A DNA stretch of 64,000 nucleotides from positions 7,886,720-7,950,719 of the forward strand of contig OX365950.1 of NCBI GenBank assembly GCA_947247005.1, given 5' to 3'. This DNA is from Spisula solida (lineage: Eukaryota; Mollusca; Bivalvia; Venerida; Mactridae). Below, in pieces: positions 32,152 to 45,990 of this stretch. The position numbers and the translations under genes were made by a program. The notes beneath the pieces were generated by a model. It saw only the letters and a list, made by a program, of their open reading frames with translations, had not been told where the DNA came from and did not search any database. How positions within the stretch are numbered: position 1 is the stretch's first letter; every line of letters starts with the position of its first letter.

Positions 32152-35100
32152 ATGGAAACGGAAGATCATATCCAAGTTCTTCAAAATTTCTTGCGAGGAA
32201 AACAAGCAAAAAGATTAAACGACAGTTCATCTTCTGACTCAGAAACTGAAAATGACACCGGAACTTCCTTTAATTCATCAAACACCGGAAGTAGCACCGG
32301 AAGTAGCACCGGAAGTAGCACCGGAAGTAGCACCGGAACCCCTCGATCAACAGCCAGTAATGACTCATCAATTATAACTTCACCTCGATCGAATCTTTTA
32401 TGGGATCATGGATATGATGTGGCTAAAAACGAAATAGAACGGTCAGGTGAAAGGGACTCCGAATGGAGACGATTTAGTAATAAAACTGACGACGATAAAC
32501 TAATAGCCGACAAATGTACAAAAAATCAAAATCAGACAAAATTAGTAGTTGCAAATACTGCACCAGTTAAGCAGGAATCAAAAGCTCACACAAGTTATAA
32601 CAAAGATTTACCAGACTTGATTCCATCGTCCGTTCCTTTACACGAACGTGACGAAAGTGCGACGCTGGAATACGCTGAAGCCTTTAACAACTCACCACAT
32701 ATTGTTGAAGAAGTGTTCACGGACTTTGACCTTTATGAAATACCTCCGCCATTACCTCTATCAAGTCCTCCTGATTTGAACACTTCCGGTGTGCTAGATC
32801 CTGATTCAGACGATAATGGTTTAGAAAACATAGAAACGAAATCAGTTGAAATCACAAGTCATAATATACTAAATGAAAACAGCGAGGATGAAAACATTAG
32901 TGATACAGGAATCAAAACACCATTGTCCTATGGTTCTGACGACGAAAGCTCTTCAGCTGAAGGAGGCGTAACTACCGAGAAAGATGACTCAAGCGATGAT
33001 GAACACGACGAATACAACACAGTCGAAAATCAAGTCGAGTTGACATTTGAGAGCCTTCTTGACAGTACCTACATTCCACCGGAATACATTGATGACATCG
33101 AAGCTGAGTTTGAGTCTATTCTAAAATCTCTCAATATGGACACTGAAGTTCAGAACAGTTACGTGGAAAGATTTGCTGGAAGAAGAGATCGTTATGGTTT
33201 TATACTTTCACCGATTGGTGAGGCTCCCTCTCCGACACCTTCTAACTTATCGGGATATTCCGGATATAGTGGAATTTCATGTTCATCTCCGGACCCGTTC
33301 GGTGTTTTCCGTATGTCTCCGGCTCCAAATAGAGGTACGCGACAAGAACTTGACTTAAGCAGTTTAGGTGTTAAATCGGGCGATATAGATCTGTCGAATG
33401 ACCAAACTGTTCCTATATATCAAACTGTACAGGCTAAAAAAGTAATCATAGTTCCAGATGGATGGGATAGTGGAGACGATCTACTTAGTCCAAGAAGTAC
33501 TGGTGAGTGGGAGCATTATGACAATGGTTTGAGCACACCGCCAGTCTCTACTTCTGCTGTTAATTTTACTCAATTTGGTACACATGTAAAAGGATGGAAA
33601 GTACCAGATATACCGATATATGAGGAGCCCGAACATGATGGGACAGCGGAAGTGGATGATCTAAACCCGTCTGATAAGGATGGGTCCGATACCACAGTTG
33701 ATGATCTGGACCAGTCTGAACAGGATGGGTCTGATACAACGGTAAATGAATTGACTCAAATTGAACAGGGTGCTTCCGATACCACAGTAGATGAATTGAA
33801 CCAGTCTGAACAAGATGGTTCCCTTACCACAGAAGATGAACTGAACCAGTCTGGACAGGATGGTTCCGTTACCACAGAAGATAATCTGGACCAGTTTGAA
33901 CATGATGGTTCCGTTTCTTCAGAAAATGAACTGAACCAGTCTGGACAGGATGAATCCGTTTCTTCAGAAGATAATATGAACCAGTCTGGACAGCATGGTT
34001 CCGTTACCACAGAAGATAATCGGGAAAAGTTTGAACATGATGGTTACGTTTCTACAGAAGATGAACGGAACCAGTCTGAACAGGATGGTTCCGATACAAA
34101 AGAAGATTTTCTAGACCAGTCTGAAGAAGAATCGGATGATATTGATGAAAGTGATTCTGAAAACGATGGAAGTAATACAAACGCACAGGGCGAACAGAAA
34201 ATAGAGACACAGCCTATTCCTAGCAATGATATTGGTGTTTCGTCTGTGGATGTGAATGTAGTGTCATTAGAAAACAGTTATGATAGCTTTCATGGATATA
34301 ATGCTGAAATTGCTAATATAAATAGCAATGCTGATAAAGAGTTACATGATAAAATTAATGAGATTCATACGCAGGAGGCGACTTTGGTAAATTCTCTTCA
34401 TGCTTACACTGACAGACATGGTGAATCCAGGGAGTCCCAAAGTGCCACAGAAGATGACGCCCTCTCTTCGAGTTGTGAGGACGCTGAAGACGAGTATAGC
34501 GAATCAGATAACGAACAAGAACGACCAAGCACAGCATTAGTTGGAATGTTGAATCTGATGGCTGGTCACGACGTAGAGAATGAAATCGACGTTGATAGAG
34601 AAAGTGATAATATAAGTATTACGGAGATGTTGACTCCAAGATCTGCAATTATACTTTCCGGTGGTATGTTTCCAGAAGATTCTGAGACAACCGCGTTTTC
34701 ATCGGGGGAAGATACTTCGAGAGTCGTAACACCTGAGCCAAATATGTCAAGTTATGGTTCTGGCATTAAAATATCTCAGTACACTTCCGGTGACTCTGAT
34801 GACCAGAAAAACTCTAATGTGAAATATTCAGACAATGGGACAGCTTACAATCAATATGATGCCATTGGTTATGATGAACATGATTCAGACAACAATAAAG
34901 ATGAATCTCGACCCGTAACCATACATAGCCCCTTCGATTTCACAGTTCTTGATTCTAGTTTTGATAACATTTCTATTGGTGAGGTGAAGAAATCACCGCG
35001 AATATTTGGAAGGTACTATTCAGATATGGACCAAGGTATACTGGAAGAGGTTCAGGCTAAATGCGAAACCCCGAGAAGCGAGTCAGACAAAACAGAAAGT

Positions 35101-38100
35101 AAAGATGCGGCTAGCAAATCACTTATCACAGATGAAATGGAAGGTTCGGATGAAACATTTAAAAATATACAATTCGTCTATTCACCACGTCAACTTACAG
35201 TGGCTACAAGTATGCAAAATAGGGATGATTCCGAAACGGAAATTGAGGTTCCTTTTACCGACACACGAACTGTAATAAGCAGACAACGTGAGGAGACGCC
35301 AATGAGAAACGGAACATCAAAATCAAAAATCCAACAAAAGCACGTAATTCACGACGAATTAGCATTAAAACTAAAACATGAACCGACACCAGCGATAAAT
35401 AACGAACCGGAATTAAAAATCCAAAGTGAGCGGACGCAAGTGGTGTACAACGAGCCAGATTTAAAACCACAATTGAAATGGACACCACCGAAAAGCAGAG
35501 AACCAGATCTAAAACCCGCCATCGATAAATCCGATTCTGTGGACGACCCTGTAAGTCAATTGCGAATATCACAGAAAATATTAAAAAATCACGGAAATAA
35601 ACAGAAAACTACACCACTTAAGTCTATTCTTAAACATAACACAACCGACAGTGTTGAACGCAATAGTGATAAACAATTAACTCAATCAAAAGACAAGGCT
35701 AAAGGTGCAAAGAAGCCAGTAAATATCAAAATATCACATTTGACGCGCAAAGACTCTGGAAGGGGCAAAGTCAAACGTGGTTATGTGCACGAAATATCCG
35801 AGCTTTTTAACAAAGGTGCAAATAATCGAAGGGATGATATACCAATAGTAAAAACTAAGAATAAGGTTAAGGAAGTCCAAGAAGAACCTACAACAGTAGG
35901 TCGTATTACACCAAATAATAACATTATATTAGATATAAAAAGATATACACCAGAAACGATTTGTGAAGAGCTTGAACAAATCGGAAGTCTAGGATTTGAT
36001 GTAACGCCACTGCAGAAGGTCGGTTCGTTTGAGAATGTGTCAACAACGAATACACTATTTGAAAGTAATAACGATCATCATACAGATACCATTAAACCAA
36101 ATACATACCAAGATGGCGATTCTGATAATGATGTTGATGAGAACTTGAAAAAATACACTGAGCAGATGGAACTCGAAATTGAGATTGAAGAAGGTATAAA
36201 CCATGAAACTAATGAAACATGCACTGGTGACATTATACATGGTAAACAAGAACAATTGAAAGTGTCAGATGACTTTAACAATAAAAATAATGTACGTGAT
36301 AGGAAAAAATCGCCTACTGGTGACGAAAAATGTGCCACTGTTGAACTTTATAATGTGGTTAAAAGAAAAGCCGAAACCGAGCACCGAGACATCACAACAT
36401 CTCCAAACGATATCGACGAAGTACACGTTGAAGATGATGATGAAATATATGAAAAACAGTGTAACTCGGGCTTGAATATGGAAATAATCGAAAACAAGCC
36501 TGTGTTAATTAAGCCGAAGACTGACAACGAATTAGAGGCTGCTAAACCGCCTATAAACATGACGGAAATAATGTGGCGTATACCATGGAAAACACGGAAA
36601 CAACGAGAAGCAGAGAAAAAGACCAAACGAATAGATACTAGTCAAACGAGACCACAAAAACCGACCGGGTATCTGTATGATTTGATTTCAAGAATAAATG
36701 AACCCGCCCAGAGCTTACCAAAACGGGAACCAATAGATCGACAAACAAGTGCAGATAGCGAAAATTATCCGCGTGTAGAAATTCCATCAGAGTCGCGTGT
36801 ACAACCGAATAAAGAAGTGAAAGAGATTCTAAGTAACCATGACCATGACCCTGGGAAACCTGTCAGCTTGGAAACGAATTCTGAACTCAGTCCGGCCATG
36901 TCGCCCAACACTGCCAGTGTTCGCAATTATGAATACGGATGGAATTTTGACGATCCTAAATTTGAAATAAGGTATCCATCTTCTCTCAGTAGACGATTGT
37001 ATGGTCCGTATTGTCGTCTGCGCGGAATACAAAGTGATGAATCAACCGAATACGACCTAAGGGAAACAACTCCGGAATGCATATCGCCGATACAAACTCC
37101 AGACATTCAGAGTTATCCTTCAACAAGAAAACCGCTTAGAACGTCGCTTGTCAACGGCGATAAGTTAAATGAACAAGCAATGACAACTACACCGTTGTTA
37201 CGATCATTGGATGTAAATACACCTTTGAATACACAACATGTCTCAAATGAACAACCGAAATATATCCCATCGTTCATACGCGCAGACGGTGAAACAGAAA
37301 CAACATGTAGCCAGTTTAGTGAAAGTTATGTCCCTGTCCCACCAAAAACTCGCATTCCGTTCATAAGGCGTTCACAGCATGACGGTTTTAAATTCAATAC
37401 GAAGCCGATTACCAACGATGAAATAAATCGAGCGAATCGTAGTTTCAAAAAAAGCGAAAACAATTTTGTCAGTGTAACTTTGCCTTCAGATAAACCCCGA
37501 TCGCATTTGCTAAACGAAGCGAGGAGAGATAAACAAGATTTCGACTTCACCCAGGCTACTTATTACGGTAATACAAGCGGTAATAGTGATTGTAAAACAG
37601 TGATTTCGTCCGACAATTTGCAGGGAGAAATATTATACAGTATCGAAAACTCGCGTAAACTTGAACACCCGGGAAATATTAATTATCATGATTTGGGAGT
37701 TGATACAAGTATGGTTACTGTGAAAAATGGTTTGCATCAACCGGGGTTGGGTGTACACATTCCTACGGACGAATCATGTAACGAAACGAGACCGCAAGAC
37801 GTGAACATGAATAATGAGGAGTTGTCATCTAAAGGTAAAATAGAAACAGAGAAAACGGATCTTTCGGGAATTAATTATGTGTATTGTCCGAAAGCGACAT
37901 ACAACATACATTCACATCAGCTAATGTCTTCGGGGAATGAGGCTGACGATGACAAGCGTTTGAGAAATGGCGACGATGTTTCAGCGCCTGAGGGAGAAGG
38001 AACAGATACACGTGCGTCAGTAGAGTTACCAGCGTCGGGATATGAACATGTACTGGAAGACGAGAAGGGACAATTAAGACTTTGGCCATATTCGGATTTC

Positions 38101-40054
38101 GATAATAGTGATAAACTTCCTGTGACGCTACACAGAGCCAGGAGAAGTGTCAATATTCCGATTAGTGAGGGAATGTCAGTTAGGCCGGCAAGTATGACCG
38201 TCATACAAAGTGCAGAGCGCAGTACTGAAATGCCGGAAAATAGAATGGTTCAAAAGTATCATACGAGTTCGACCCTTCCGGCGGATCGATCTTCAGGTGA
38301 AATAATGAAAGCGCACGGGGAATCCGTGCAATCTGTTCTCATACAAGATACCAATGGAAACAATGTGTCGGAAGAAGAACTTGCGACCATGTTACCTAAA
38401 ATTGCGGAATCTATCAGTAAAATGGAGAATTCTAACGCGGAGGAGATTTTACCTGGAATTTCACAGAGTATAACAAAACTGAAAAGTGGCGGGAATTTAG
38501 TGATTACGACGATGACGCGGAAATTGGACGAGGACGAAAGTGGTTCTTCTGGACGGGGATCGCCGGAACCGGATCACCCGGTGCTAAATGTTGACGATTT
38601 AGAGAATAGTAAAATATTCCTTGTGCAAGATTCAAAGGGAGAATTATTTTACGTCGAGGATGTCACCAGTGAAACGCAAGAGAGTGCTTATTTCAGTTCT
38701 CGGAATACCTCGGAAAGTTTTAGTGAAACCGGAAATAGTCCGACATTTGACAGGATTTCTAAAATTCAATCTATCGGTCGTAGTGGTATAAAAGATTCTA
38801 CAGCACAGGAGATTTTGGCTAATATGTACGGTGATAGCGACGTCAGAGAAATCACTGAAAACGAGGAAGAGTGGTCTGAGAGAACATATGAATACGAACT
38901 ACCGAAAAAGCAGAATTACAGCAAGGATTCGTTTAAAACCTCGTATATGGTCGAGGAACCGGGTGATACGATGCCAAAGTTGAAAACAGCCACCACTAAA
39001 GATAAGTATGAATCATCGTACAAGACATCGGGTGGATCACCCTGGGTATATGATGGAGGCATGTCACAGAGTTACTCCCAGGTGACACAGGGTGTATTTG
39101 CAGACGACACAAATAGCATGGCTGTTGTTCCTACTCAAAACGTCACGTTACCCCCAGTAACAACCATTGAAAGGTACACGCTTGAGGGAGAAGCCATAGA
39201 TTTTCCCATTGTTCCCGCCCCACCCCCGCCTATGTTTATTCCCCCACCACCTTTGGTAGTACAGACGGACACACCTCAGTTTTCATTAGTAAAAGTTGAC
39301 GTGACACCAAAGCGTAGAGACGAAGGCGTCATGGCTAGAATCGAAGCCCCATCAAAACCCATTGAACCGGAAGAACGACCGATATACAAAACCGTCGCGA
39401 CCATCCATACCCCCGAAAAACTCCCCGCACCATTGCCTATACCACCACCTCGAGAACACAAAAGGTACAAAATAATAGAAACGAAAGCAACAGAAACGGA
39501 GGAAGAGCAGGAAACACATATGAGATTCGATGAGATTGATTTCAAATTCTCGGCAGAAAATACCGAGTACCGAATGAGGCCGGCGACCGCCGAAACTCAA
39601 TATTTCGTACGCAACTCTACAAAACTGGAGGCTCCAAAAAGTTTCCGTAGTGAAAAACGTATTGAGTTGAATCAACTGTCTGACCAGAAATATAAATCTG
39701 AAATTCAGGTTCAGGATACGAAACCGGAAGTGTATGAACAAAATAGTTATTCCTACGACCAGATGAGATCGGAACTGCAGCAATCGGAGTCAAACATGCG
39801 AGTGGTGAGAGGGAGTTACCTTATCAAGAACACGCTGGATGAGGTGGACGGTGACCTTGATGATAATATCAACATGTTTGATGGAAACTTCACCATGTGT
39901 AAGGATAATCCACTGTATAAAAGTGATGAAGATATATATCTGAAGATAGAGAGGGAGAAACAAGAATCTAACCGACTTCAGGAAATCTTAAGGAACCAAT
40001 GGAATCATGATATCACCTTCGACACGGTGGACAAGTTTACTAGATCGAAAGCAG
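32152..40054 (+). CDS. Main exon of a very large acidic, probably disordered protein (family not recognised)
   Basis: An uninterrupted 7,903-nt coding exon (2,634 codons plus one base) ending at donor GCAG|GTTAGT. The ATG at 32152 is the first after an in-frame TGA at 32125. Composition is rich in S, E, D, T and N. In order: a TGSS repeat (residues 45-63), an acidic region, ten to eleven 15-residue repeats (502-661), further acidic Ser-rich sequence, a SILK motif (1158-1161, a known type of PP1 phosphatase docking site), a basic stretch (1475-1493), proline-rich PAPPPPMFIPPPPL (about 2355-2368) and LPAPLPIPPP (about 2424-2433), and a charged, helix-prone end (about 2600-2621). No signal peptide, membrane segment or enzyme motif. 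It looks like an intracellular scaffold, perhaps cytoskeletal, but that is only a guess. The frame continues in phase 1 into 57925. Confidence 0.85.
32284..32340 (+). repeat. 12-bp coding repeat (TGSS)
   Basis: ACCGGAAGTAGC repeated about 4.7 times in frame, encoding T-G-S-S units near the N-terminus of the large protein. Near-identical units suggest recent slippage. Confidence 0.9.
33655..34134 (+). repeat. 45-bp coding minisatellite, 15-residue units
   Basis: Ten full units and a partial one, on the pattern D-E-L-N-Q-S-(E/G)-Q-D-G-S-(D/V)-T-T-(E/V). Every unit keeps the acidic start, the N/D-Q-S core and a Ser/Thr cluster with acidic residues around it, which suits casein kinase 2-type phosphorylation. 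Units differ at many third positions as well, so the array is not brand new. Confidence 0.9.
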
Positions 40055-40102
40055 GTTAGTCTCTTACGTTTATTGTAACATTGATTTGAATCAACAAGAG
40101 TG

Positions 40103-40645
40103 GTCGACGTACAGTCTATGGACTATATAATGGCTATAGTTAGCATACTGCCTATGGTCGATATATTGTATATGGTCATCATTCTGACTATGTTATATAT
40201 AATGTCTATGGTCAGCATACAGACTATGGTCGATATATTGTATATGGTCATCATTCTGACTATGTTATATATAGTGTCTATGGTCAGCATACAGACTATG
40301 GTCGATATATTGTATATGGTCATCATTCTGGCTATGTTATATATAATGTATATGGTCAGCATACTGACTATGGTCTATATATTGTATATGGTCATCATTC
40401 TGACTATGGTCTATATAATGTATATGGTCAGAATACTAAATATGGTCTATATAATGTCTATGGTCAGCATACTGTCTATGGTCTATATATTGTATATGGT
40501 CAGCATACTGAATATGGTCAATATAGTGTCTATGGAAACATATTGGCTATGGTCAACATCTTGCTATGGTCGACATACTTTATATATTCGTGTCATATTG
40601 TCCATGGTCAGCAAAGTGCACATAACCAATATATACATGTAAGTG
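40103..40645. repeat. Minisatellite at the start of intron 2
   Basis: Units of about 24 bp (TATGGTCAGCATACTGACTA type) are arranged into about 72-bp higher-order units with GTATATGGTCATCATTCTGA. It starts less than 50 bp after the splice donor at 40055. Long open frames across it are by-products of the period. Confidence 0.9.
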
Positions 40646-41486
40646 TGTCTATGGTCAATACATAGCTAATGTAGTGTCTCTGGTAAACATGCTTGCTATA
40701 GTCGGCAAGTGTTCAATCCAAGGAACCTCTATTGATATGTTGCTCGGGTCTAGATCAACTTATTTATCTTGGTGAATGATTCTGCTACTTAACATATCCA
40801 TACTCATTCGTCAATTAAACCCTTTCAGCATTTTAACATGCGTACGTGTATATAGATCATACAAGCGAGCAACATTCTTACGATTTGTTCATCAGACCAA
40901 TGATGAAAGTCTTCATAAACTGAACTGGGATTTTCTTGTAGGTTGAGTAACGAAATTAATGTTACACGTTTTAGGTTGCACCCAAGTTTGCATGTATACT
41001 GCAATTAAATTATTCATACATATGCACGAGATTATAAAACTATGATTGCCGGTTTTCAAAATCAATATGCACTGTGGGATGGTGCAATGTGTCGCGTCTA
41101 AACCACAAAACTTCGTTCAATTTATTTCAAAGCTGTTTTACTAGCAAAACCACATAGTTTGGTTAAATTACAAATTTAGTCAACAATCTAAACTTTGTAG
41201 TTAATTATTTTTATGTTTACGTTTAGCTGGCTAACACGCCACAACTTGAAACATTATCACTAACAACACAAAACATTCATTTAAAGTTTTCGTTATTTAT
41301 TAGGTTAAAATCGCAATATAAAATGTTTATGGTGCATGTGACGGAAAGCTATTTACTCAGGTTAAGATTGTGTCTCATATTTAAAGCTGCGGCCGTCGAA
41401 CAATTAAACAAACACCATTTCATTGGTTTAGACCCAGAGAAAAAATGTTATTAAATTTAAAATTTGCAAATTTCAAGTCTGAGTTT

Positions 41487-41756
41487 ATCAGAACCCTGGA
41501 TTTGTAACCCGGCGATCCGATCCGGGTGATTTCCCAGTCGCGGTAGGTCATACCATTTCATGAAAATTTGACATCAATGTCAATTTTCCTCCATATCTGG
41601 AGTTAGAAGTTCCTGGTTCCTTGTGGAAGGGTAAATTAGTACTGGTCACTATTCAGAGTACAGTTTAGTAAAACTTGTTAGGTGGATCGGTCGCTGTATA
41701 TAACCGAAAAATAGTTGATAATCGGCGTTCAACACGAATAAACATAAACTCATATT
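41487..41756 (+). mobile_element. SINE-like element
   Basis: The head resembles a tRNA (AACCCGGCGATCCGATCCGG). The body has TGACATCAATGTCAATTTTC and CCATATCTGGAGTTAGAAG. The end GGTGGATCGGTCGCTG ... GGCGTTCAACACGAATAAAC has an A-rich tail. Bivalve SINEs have such tails; the family is not named here. Confidence 0.5.
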
Positions 41757-43188
41757 TGACTCACGGTTCCTAATCTGCACAAAGAACCCGATTACACGAA
41801 ACAAAATATTACTGTTTGTTAAGTACCATTCTTTACTACGGATACTTAATCCCTTGACTTTTCTCTCTTATTTAACTATCAAGGTTTGTGTCGTGTATTG
41901 GTCCACTGACCTTTCTTAATGAAGTGCTGTAGGATTACTGTCCATGTTAATCTGTATGTTATGTGAACCATAATCTCTATTACTTAGACCAAGGTATAAC
42001 ACCTGGCATAGGAAGTAAGAGGGTCTTCCGTAAAGTTCGTGGACACGAATCATTGTGAAAATATCCGTTAAAACATAAACATAACATTTCCTAAAACTTA
42101 CATCTATTCGTGATTTATAAACGAAATAGCGTGCAAAATGCATGTATTAACAATTCTACATAACTTATGATCAATGCCAAGATTACACTGCCTTGATAAA
42201 CATGGTATGGCATTGGTAGTCTTATAATACTAGTAAAACTAGCCGTGGTCGATGAAACAAAAACATTTTCACACAAAAATTAATATTGCAATAATCTACG
42301 CATTCGTGTTTGAATTTTGGTATATGCGTATGTTACAAAGGATAAATTAAAAAATAAAATGACAAGGTTTGGTATGCAGAGCATTGCAACACGGTGTAAA
42401 TTTCATGATGCATCTCGGCGTTCCATACATCTCATATATTTCACGATTTAAAATTTTAAATGAGCATGTATACGTGGGTTGAAGAAGCGACGTAATTTTA
42501 TCACATGTAAAATCTAATCATTCATGTGAATTTATTCACTTTAACTCGCACACATATTTACTTATATGCAGGACTTGGGGGTAGTCCGTGACAATTCAGG
42601 CATGCAAGCCTAATCCTTGTGTATACCGTGCACATAACTACATGCACGTAGCCATGTCGCTGATGCGTTTCAAAGATTGTCATCAATTTTGTTGCAAAAG
42701 TTTTTTTGTAACATCATGATGAGACTAGAAAGTAAATATAATTTAAATATATTACATCCTACGCTATTCTTAGAGCTATTTACGGGGTTGCTATGTCAAC
42801 ATGTTTTCAGAATTTATTTACATATAATGATAGGATTTGAAGCAATTATTAAATACCGACAGTTTCACAAAAGTTTGACTGCTAACGTGGTTATATGTTG
42901 TTTTTTCTGTTGAACAAAAGTCCGATTTCATTTTTCAACTACTAGTATCTAAATATATGGCTGAAATGTGAAATACTTGTACTGGAATATGGACCTACAT
43001 CGGTATCAAAGTTTCAAGCCGCAATGTTTATAATTTATATTGTAGGTCTTTGAAACCTTACAAGCCGTATGATGTATCGACTATCATAGCTAAGGTTCGG
43101 TCATTTATCGATATACCTAAAATCAAGCACTCATACTGTATGTCCCTCCCCACCTCGCTCTTTTTTCACTCCAATACTAAAAGCCGTG

Positions 43189-43385
43189 CCGTACCTCCCC
43201 CTCGCCTCCCCCTCGCCTCCCCCTCGCCTCCCCCTCGCCTCCCCCTCACCCCTCGCCTCCCCTTGCCTCCCCTCGCCTCCCCTCGCCTCCCCTCGTCTCC
43301 CCTCGCCTCCCCCTCGCCTCCCCTCCCCTCCCCCTCGCCTCAATCTCGCCTCACCCTCGCCTCTCCCTCACCTTCCCCTCACCTC
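43189..43385. repeat. C-rich minisatellite (CCCCTCGCCTCC)
   Basis: About 16 copies of a 12-bp unit with some 10- and 11-bp variants, giving a strand almost free of A. The other strand carries regularly spaced GGGG and GAGG runs and could fold into G-quadruplex or triplex forms. Confidence 0.9.
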
Positions 43386-45759
43386 TCTGATATCACTCCT
43401 CTCTTACTGACCAATCCAATGTCTTAGGTTCCAGTATCAAAACATTTAAATAAATTGGTATTGAAATATTTAAGTCTTATCAAATATACCTGTCCGTGGG
43501 TGTGATGTCACGTACATAGGTTGGTCCGCTGTCTACATTCACGTGCGTTGCTCAGACAAGCCATCTGAGAGTTCGGAATGTAGAATCTGTGCTAACGTGT
43601 TATGTGCATACATTACTGCACCCCCAGCACGAAATGGAGATTAAGCAAATAATTTAGGTTTTACACTAGGTATATGCACATGATTTGAATGCCAAACTAT
43701 TGACGTCAAATACTGAGTAATTGTTTTACTACTTGATCTAATTGGCGAAAATCCGAATAAATTATTGTAAATGTTCAATACCACCCACCACAGACTCCCG
43801 CTACAAGATGGGCGGGTGTAGTAATTGATAAAAGATGAAAACACGTGTTTTGTTTTGAAACTAAGCAGTACTTATGAACACAATAAAGTGCTATATAGAT
43901 TATAGTGTTTTTCTTTGGCTGACTGTGTGTTTGTGCGGGGCCTGACATGACAGTACTGAAATAGCGACATTTCAGAGTCGTCCCTAGGCTTTCGTTATAA
44001 CCGAGTTGCACTGTAGATCTATAAAGTACCTGCCCAGTTATACTACCCTAGTACTGAGCCAACGCGCCATGGGACTGCATATACTAATACTATTTAAGGG
44101 AGACCAGTTTTATCATTCTAGTAAAGTCTCAACCCGTCCTAACCAGTCCTGGAAATACCCGTATATGCCAAGCAGCAAAATGGGACTTCATCAATAGCAT
44201 TTTAAGGTATTAGGCATCTCGTGGCTAGGCCTTTATTCGAACTCTTAACCTCCCATTTCCGAGGTACATTTTGTACATTGACCAACAGGGGAGGTAATTC
44301 TGGTTATTACACCAAAACTTAGATAAAAATATAAATAATATAATAATTATAAATGAGTAATACTTAAAATGCTTTAATGAATGAACCCATTTTGAACTTT
44401 TATATTTTTGTTTTACTTATGAAATAACGTGAATCTACAACATCAATGAAATTCACTCCCGTAAATAGCTCACGCTCAAAATTGATTATACAAAAATGCA
44501 GTAATATATTATGAAATATGGTTAGCAACCAAAGGCGTGAGATTATTTTTTTAAACATTGAATCGTAAATATCAAGTTTTATATGTGCAGCGTGAGAGCA
44601 AATTTATATTTGTCAGTCACTGAGGCGTCGCTTATGAACTTAATAATAATGGAATGCTTGATTTTATCTAACAATTTATCTAACCTTTGTGTTGCGTTGG
44701 AGGGTTTTAGTTCGCCGCCCCTAGATATGTCTTAACAATTATGTAACACAGGGTAAAACGTTTCAATGATCGCCTAAGATTGACGTGTTGAAGTACAGTA
44801 CACTGTACTGTCGGTTTCGGTGTGTTCGCGGGGCATAGTCTTTTACCAATGCTATTTATCCAAACAACACATTTGGTTAAGCTACTAGAGTAACAAGGTT
44901 AAATCATTTTTTATGGTCAAAAACAATGTTTACATTTTGATCTGTGTTCGGGACCATCTGAATTAACGAACCAAAGATTTTAATCAACCTTCACCATTCA
45001 AAAAGTGATTTTCGTCCAGTTATTTATTTCCATACAACCTTTAGCTCAAATGTGACATTTAGACTCAATGGAGTTATAACAAAGTCACATATTTCCCAGG
45101 CTCCTCAATACAGTCATGTTGTCATCACGGCCAAAGTGATTGATTATATAAAACGACAAATGCAAAAATATAAGATGTTTGTCATGTTGAATGTATTGCA
45201 AATATGAACACATGTGATGTGCATAAGTGAGGCACCGATTTTCACTTCACAATAAAAGATTATAAAAAATTCGAACAAGGAAGGCAGCATTCAACTGGAC
45301 ACAGAAAGTAGAAATAACACAATAATACGACACAACGCCAAACACATGACTGAACGAGAAAATGAACTTAACAGCCGATACAGGCAATCTATTATAATTA
45401 TACATGTAGCCTACAATAAAAAAATATTGGTTGCATAAAAATGTACATTTTTGCTTATTATAGCAAACAACGTTAGAATCAAACATGCATTAAGCAGAAG
45501 TTAAAATATTTGAGAATAAAATGCATAAGGGGAAATTATAATACGAGTATTATTGGTTCCTATAAATATTTGCAAATTATTTGAAGCAACATGTGTAAAA
45601 GAATCAGGTATGCTTCTAAAACCATGACATTTTCATTATCATGCACTGTCCTCTCAGGCTCCCCCAACTAGAATATCTAACATTAGTATAGCGGCATCGC
45701 CCATTACTAGCTTTCCCAGTAAAAGTAAAGTACCAGGTTAAAGTCTGTTTTCAGACATG

Positions 45760-45990
45760 CGTCCGTTCAAACCCCCGATCATAGGGTTGCAAGTCGGCTG
45801 TTATACATGGCGCCGATTGCAGCTACAGCCCATTGGCCTTCTCAGGTACCCAATTATACACCTGGGTAAAGTGGAGCATTGTGTGTTATTCTCGCTCAGG
45901 TAGAGAAAATAAGCAGTGGGCTAGACGACATCAAACCCGGGACATCTCGATCCCGCAAGCCCTATCCCTTTGCCACCGCTCCCCCCACCA
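45760..45990 (-). mobile_element. tRNA-like SINE, minus strand
   Basis: Minus strand: AGCGGTGGCAAAGGGATAGG as box A and CCCGGGTTTGATGTCGTC as box B, followed by a body with CCAGGTGTATAATTGGGTAC. Similar sequence is, to my knowledge, common in bivalves. Confidence 0.5.

Noticed and set aside
33661..34010. Minus-strand Cys/Ser-rich frames inside the large exon
   Set aside because: Shadows of the 45-bp coding repeat on the other strand.
40100..40642. 180-codon open frame of MVDILYMVIILTM-type repeats
   Set aside because: By-product of the 24/72-bp intron minisatellite; the opposite strand is open as well.
43050..43427. Pro/Leu/Ser-rich and Gly/Glu/Arg-rich frames
   Set aside because: Translation of the C-rich 12-bp repeat in several frames.
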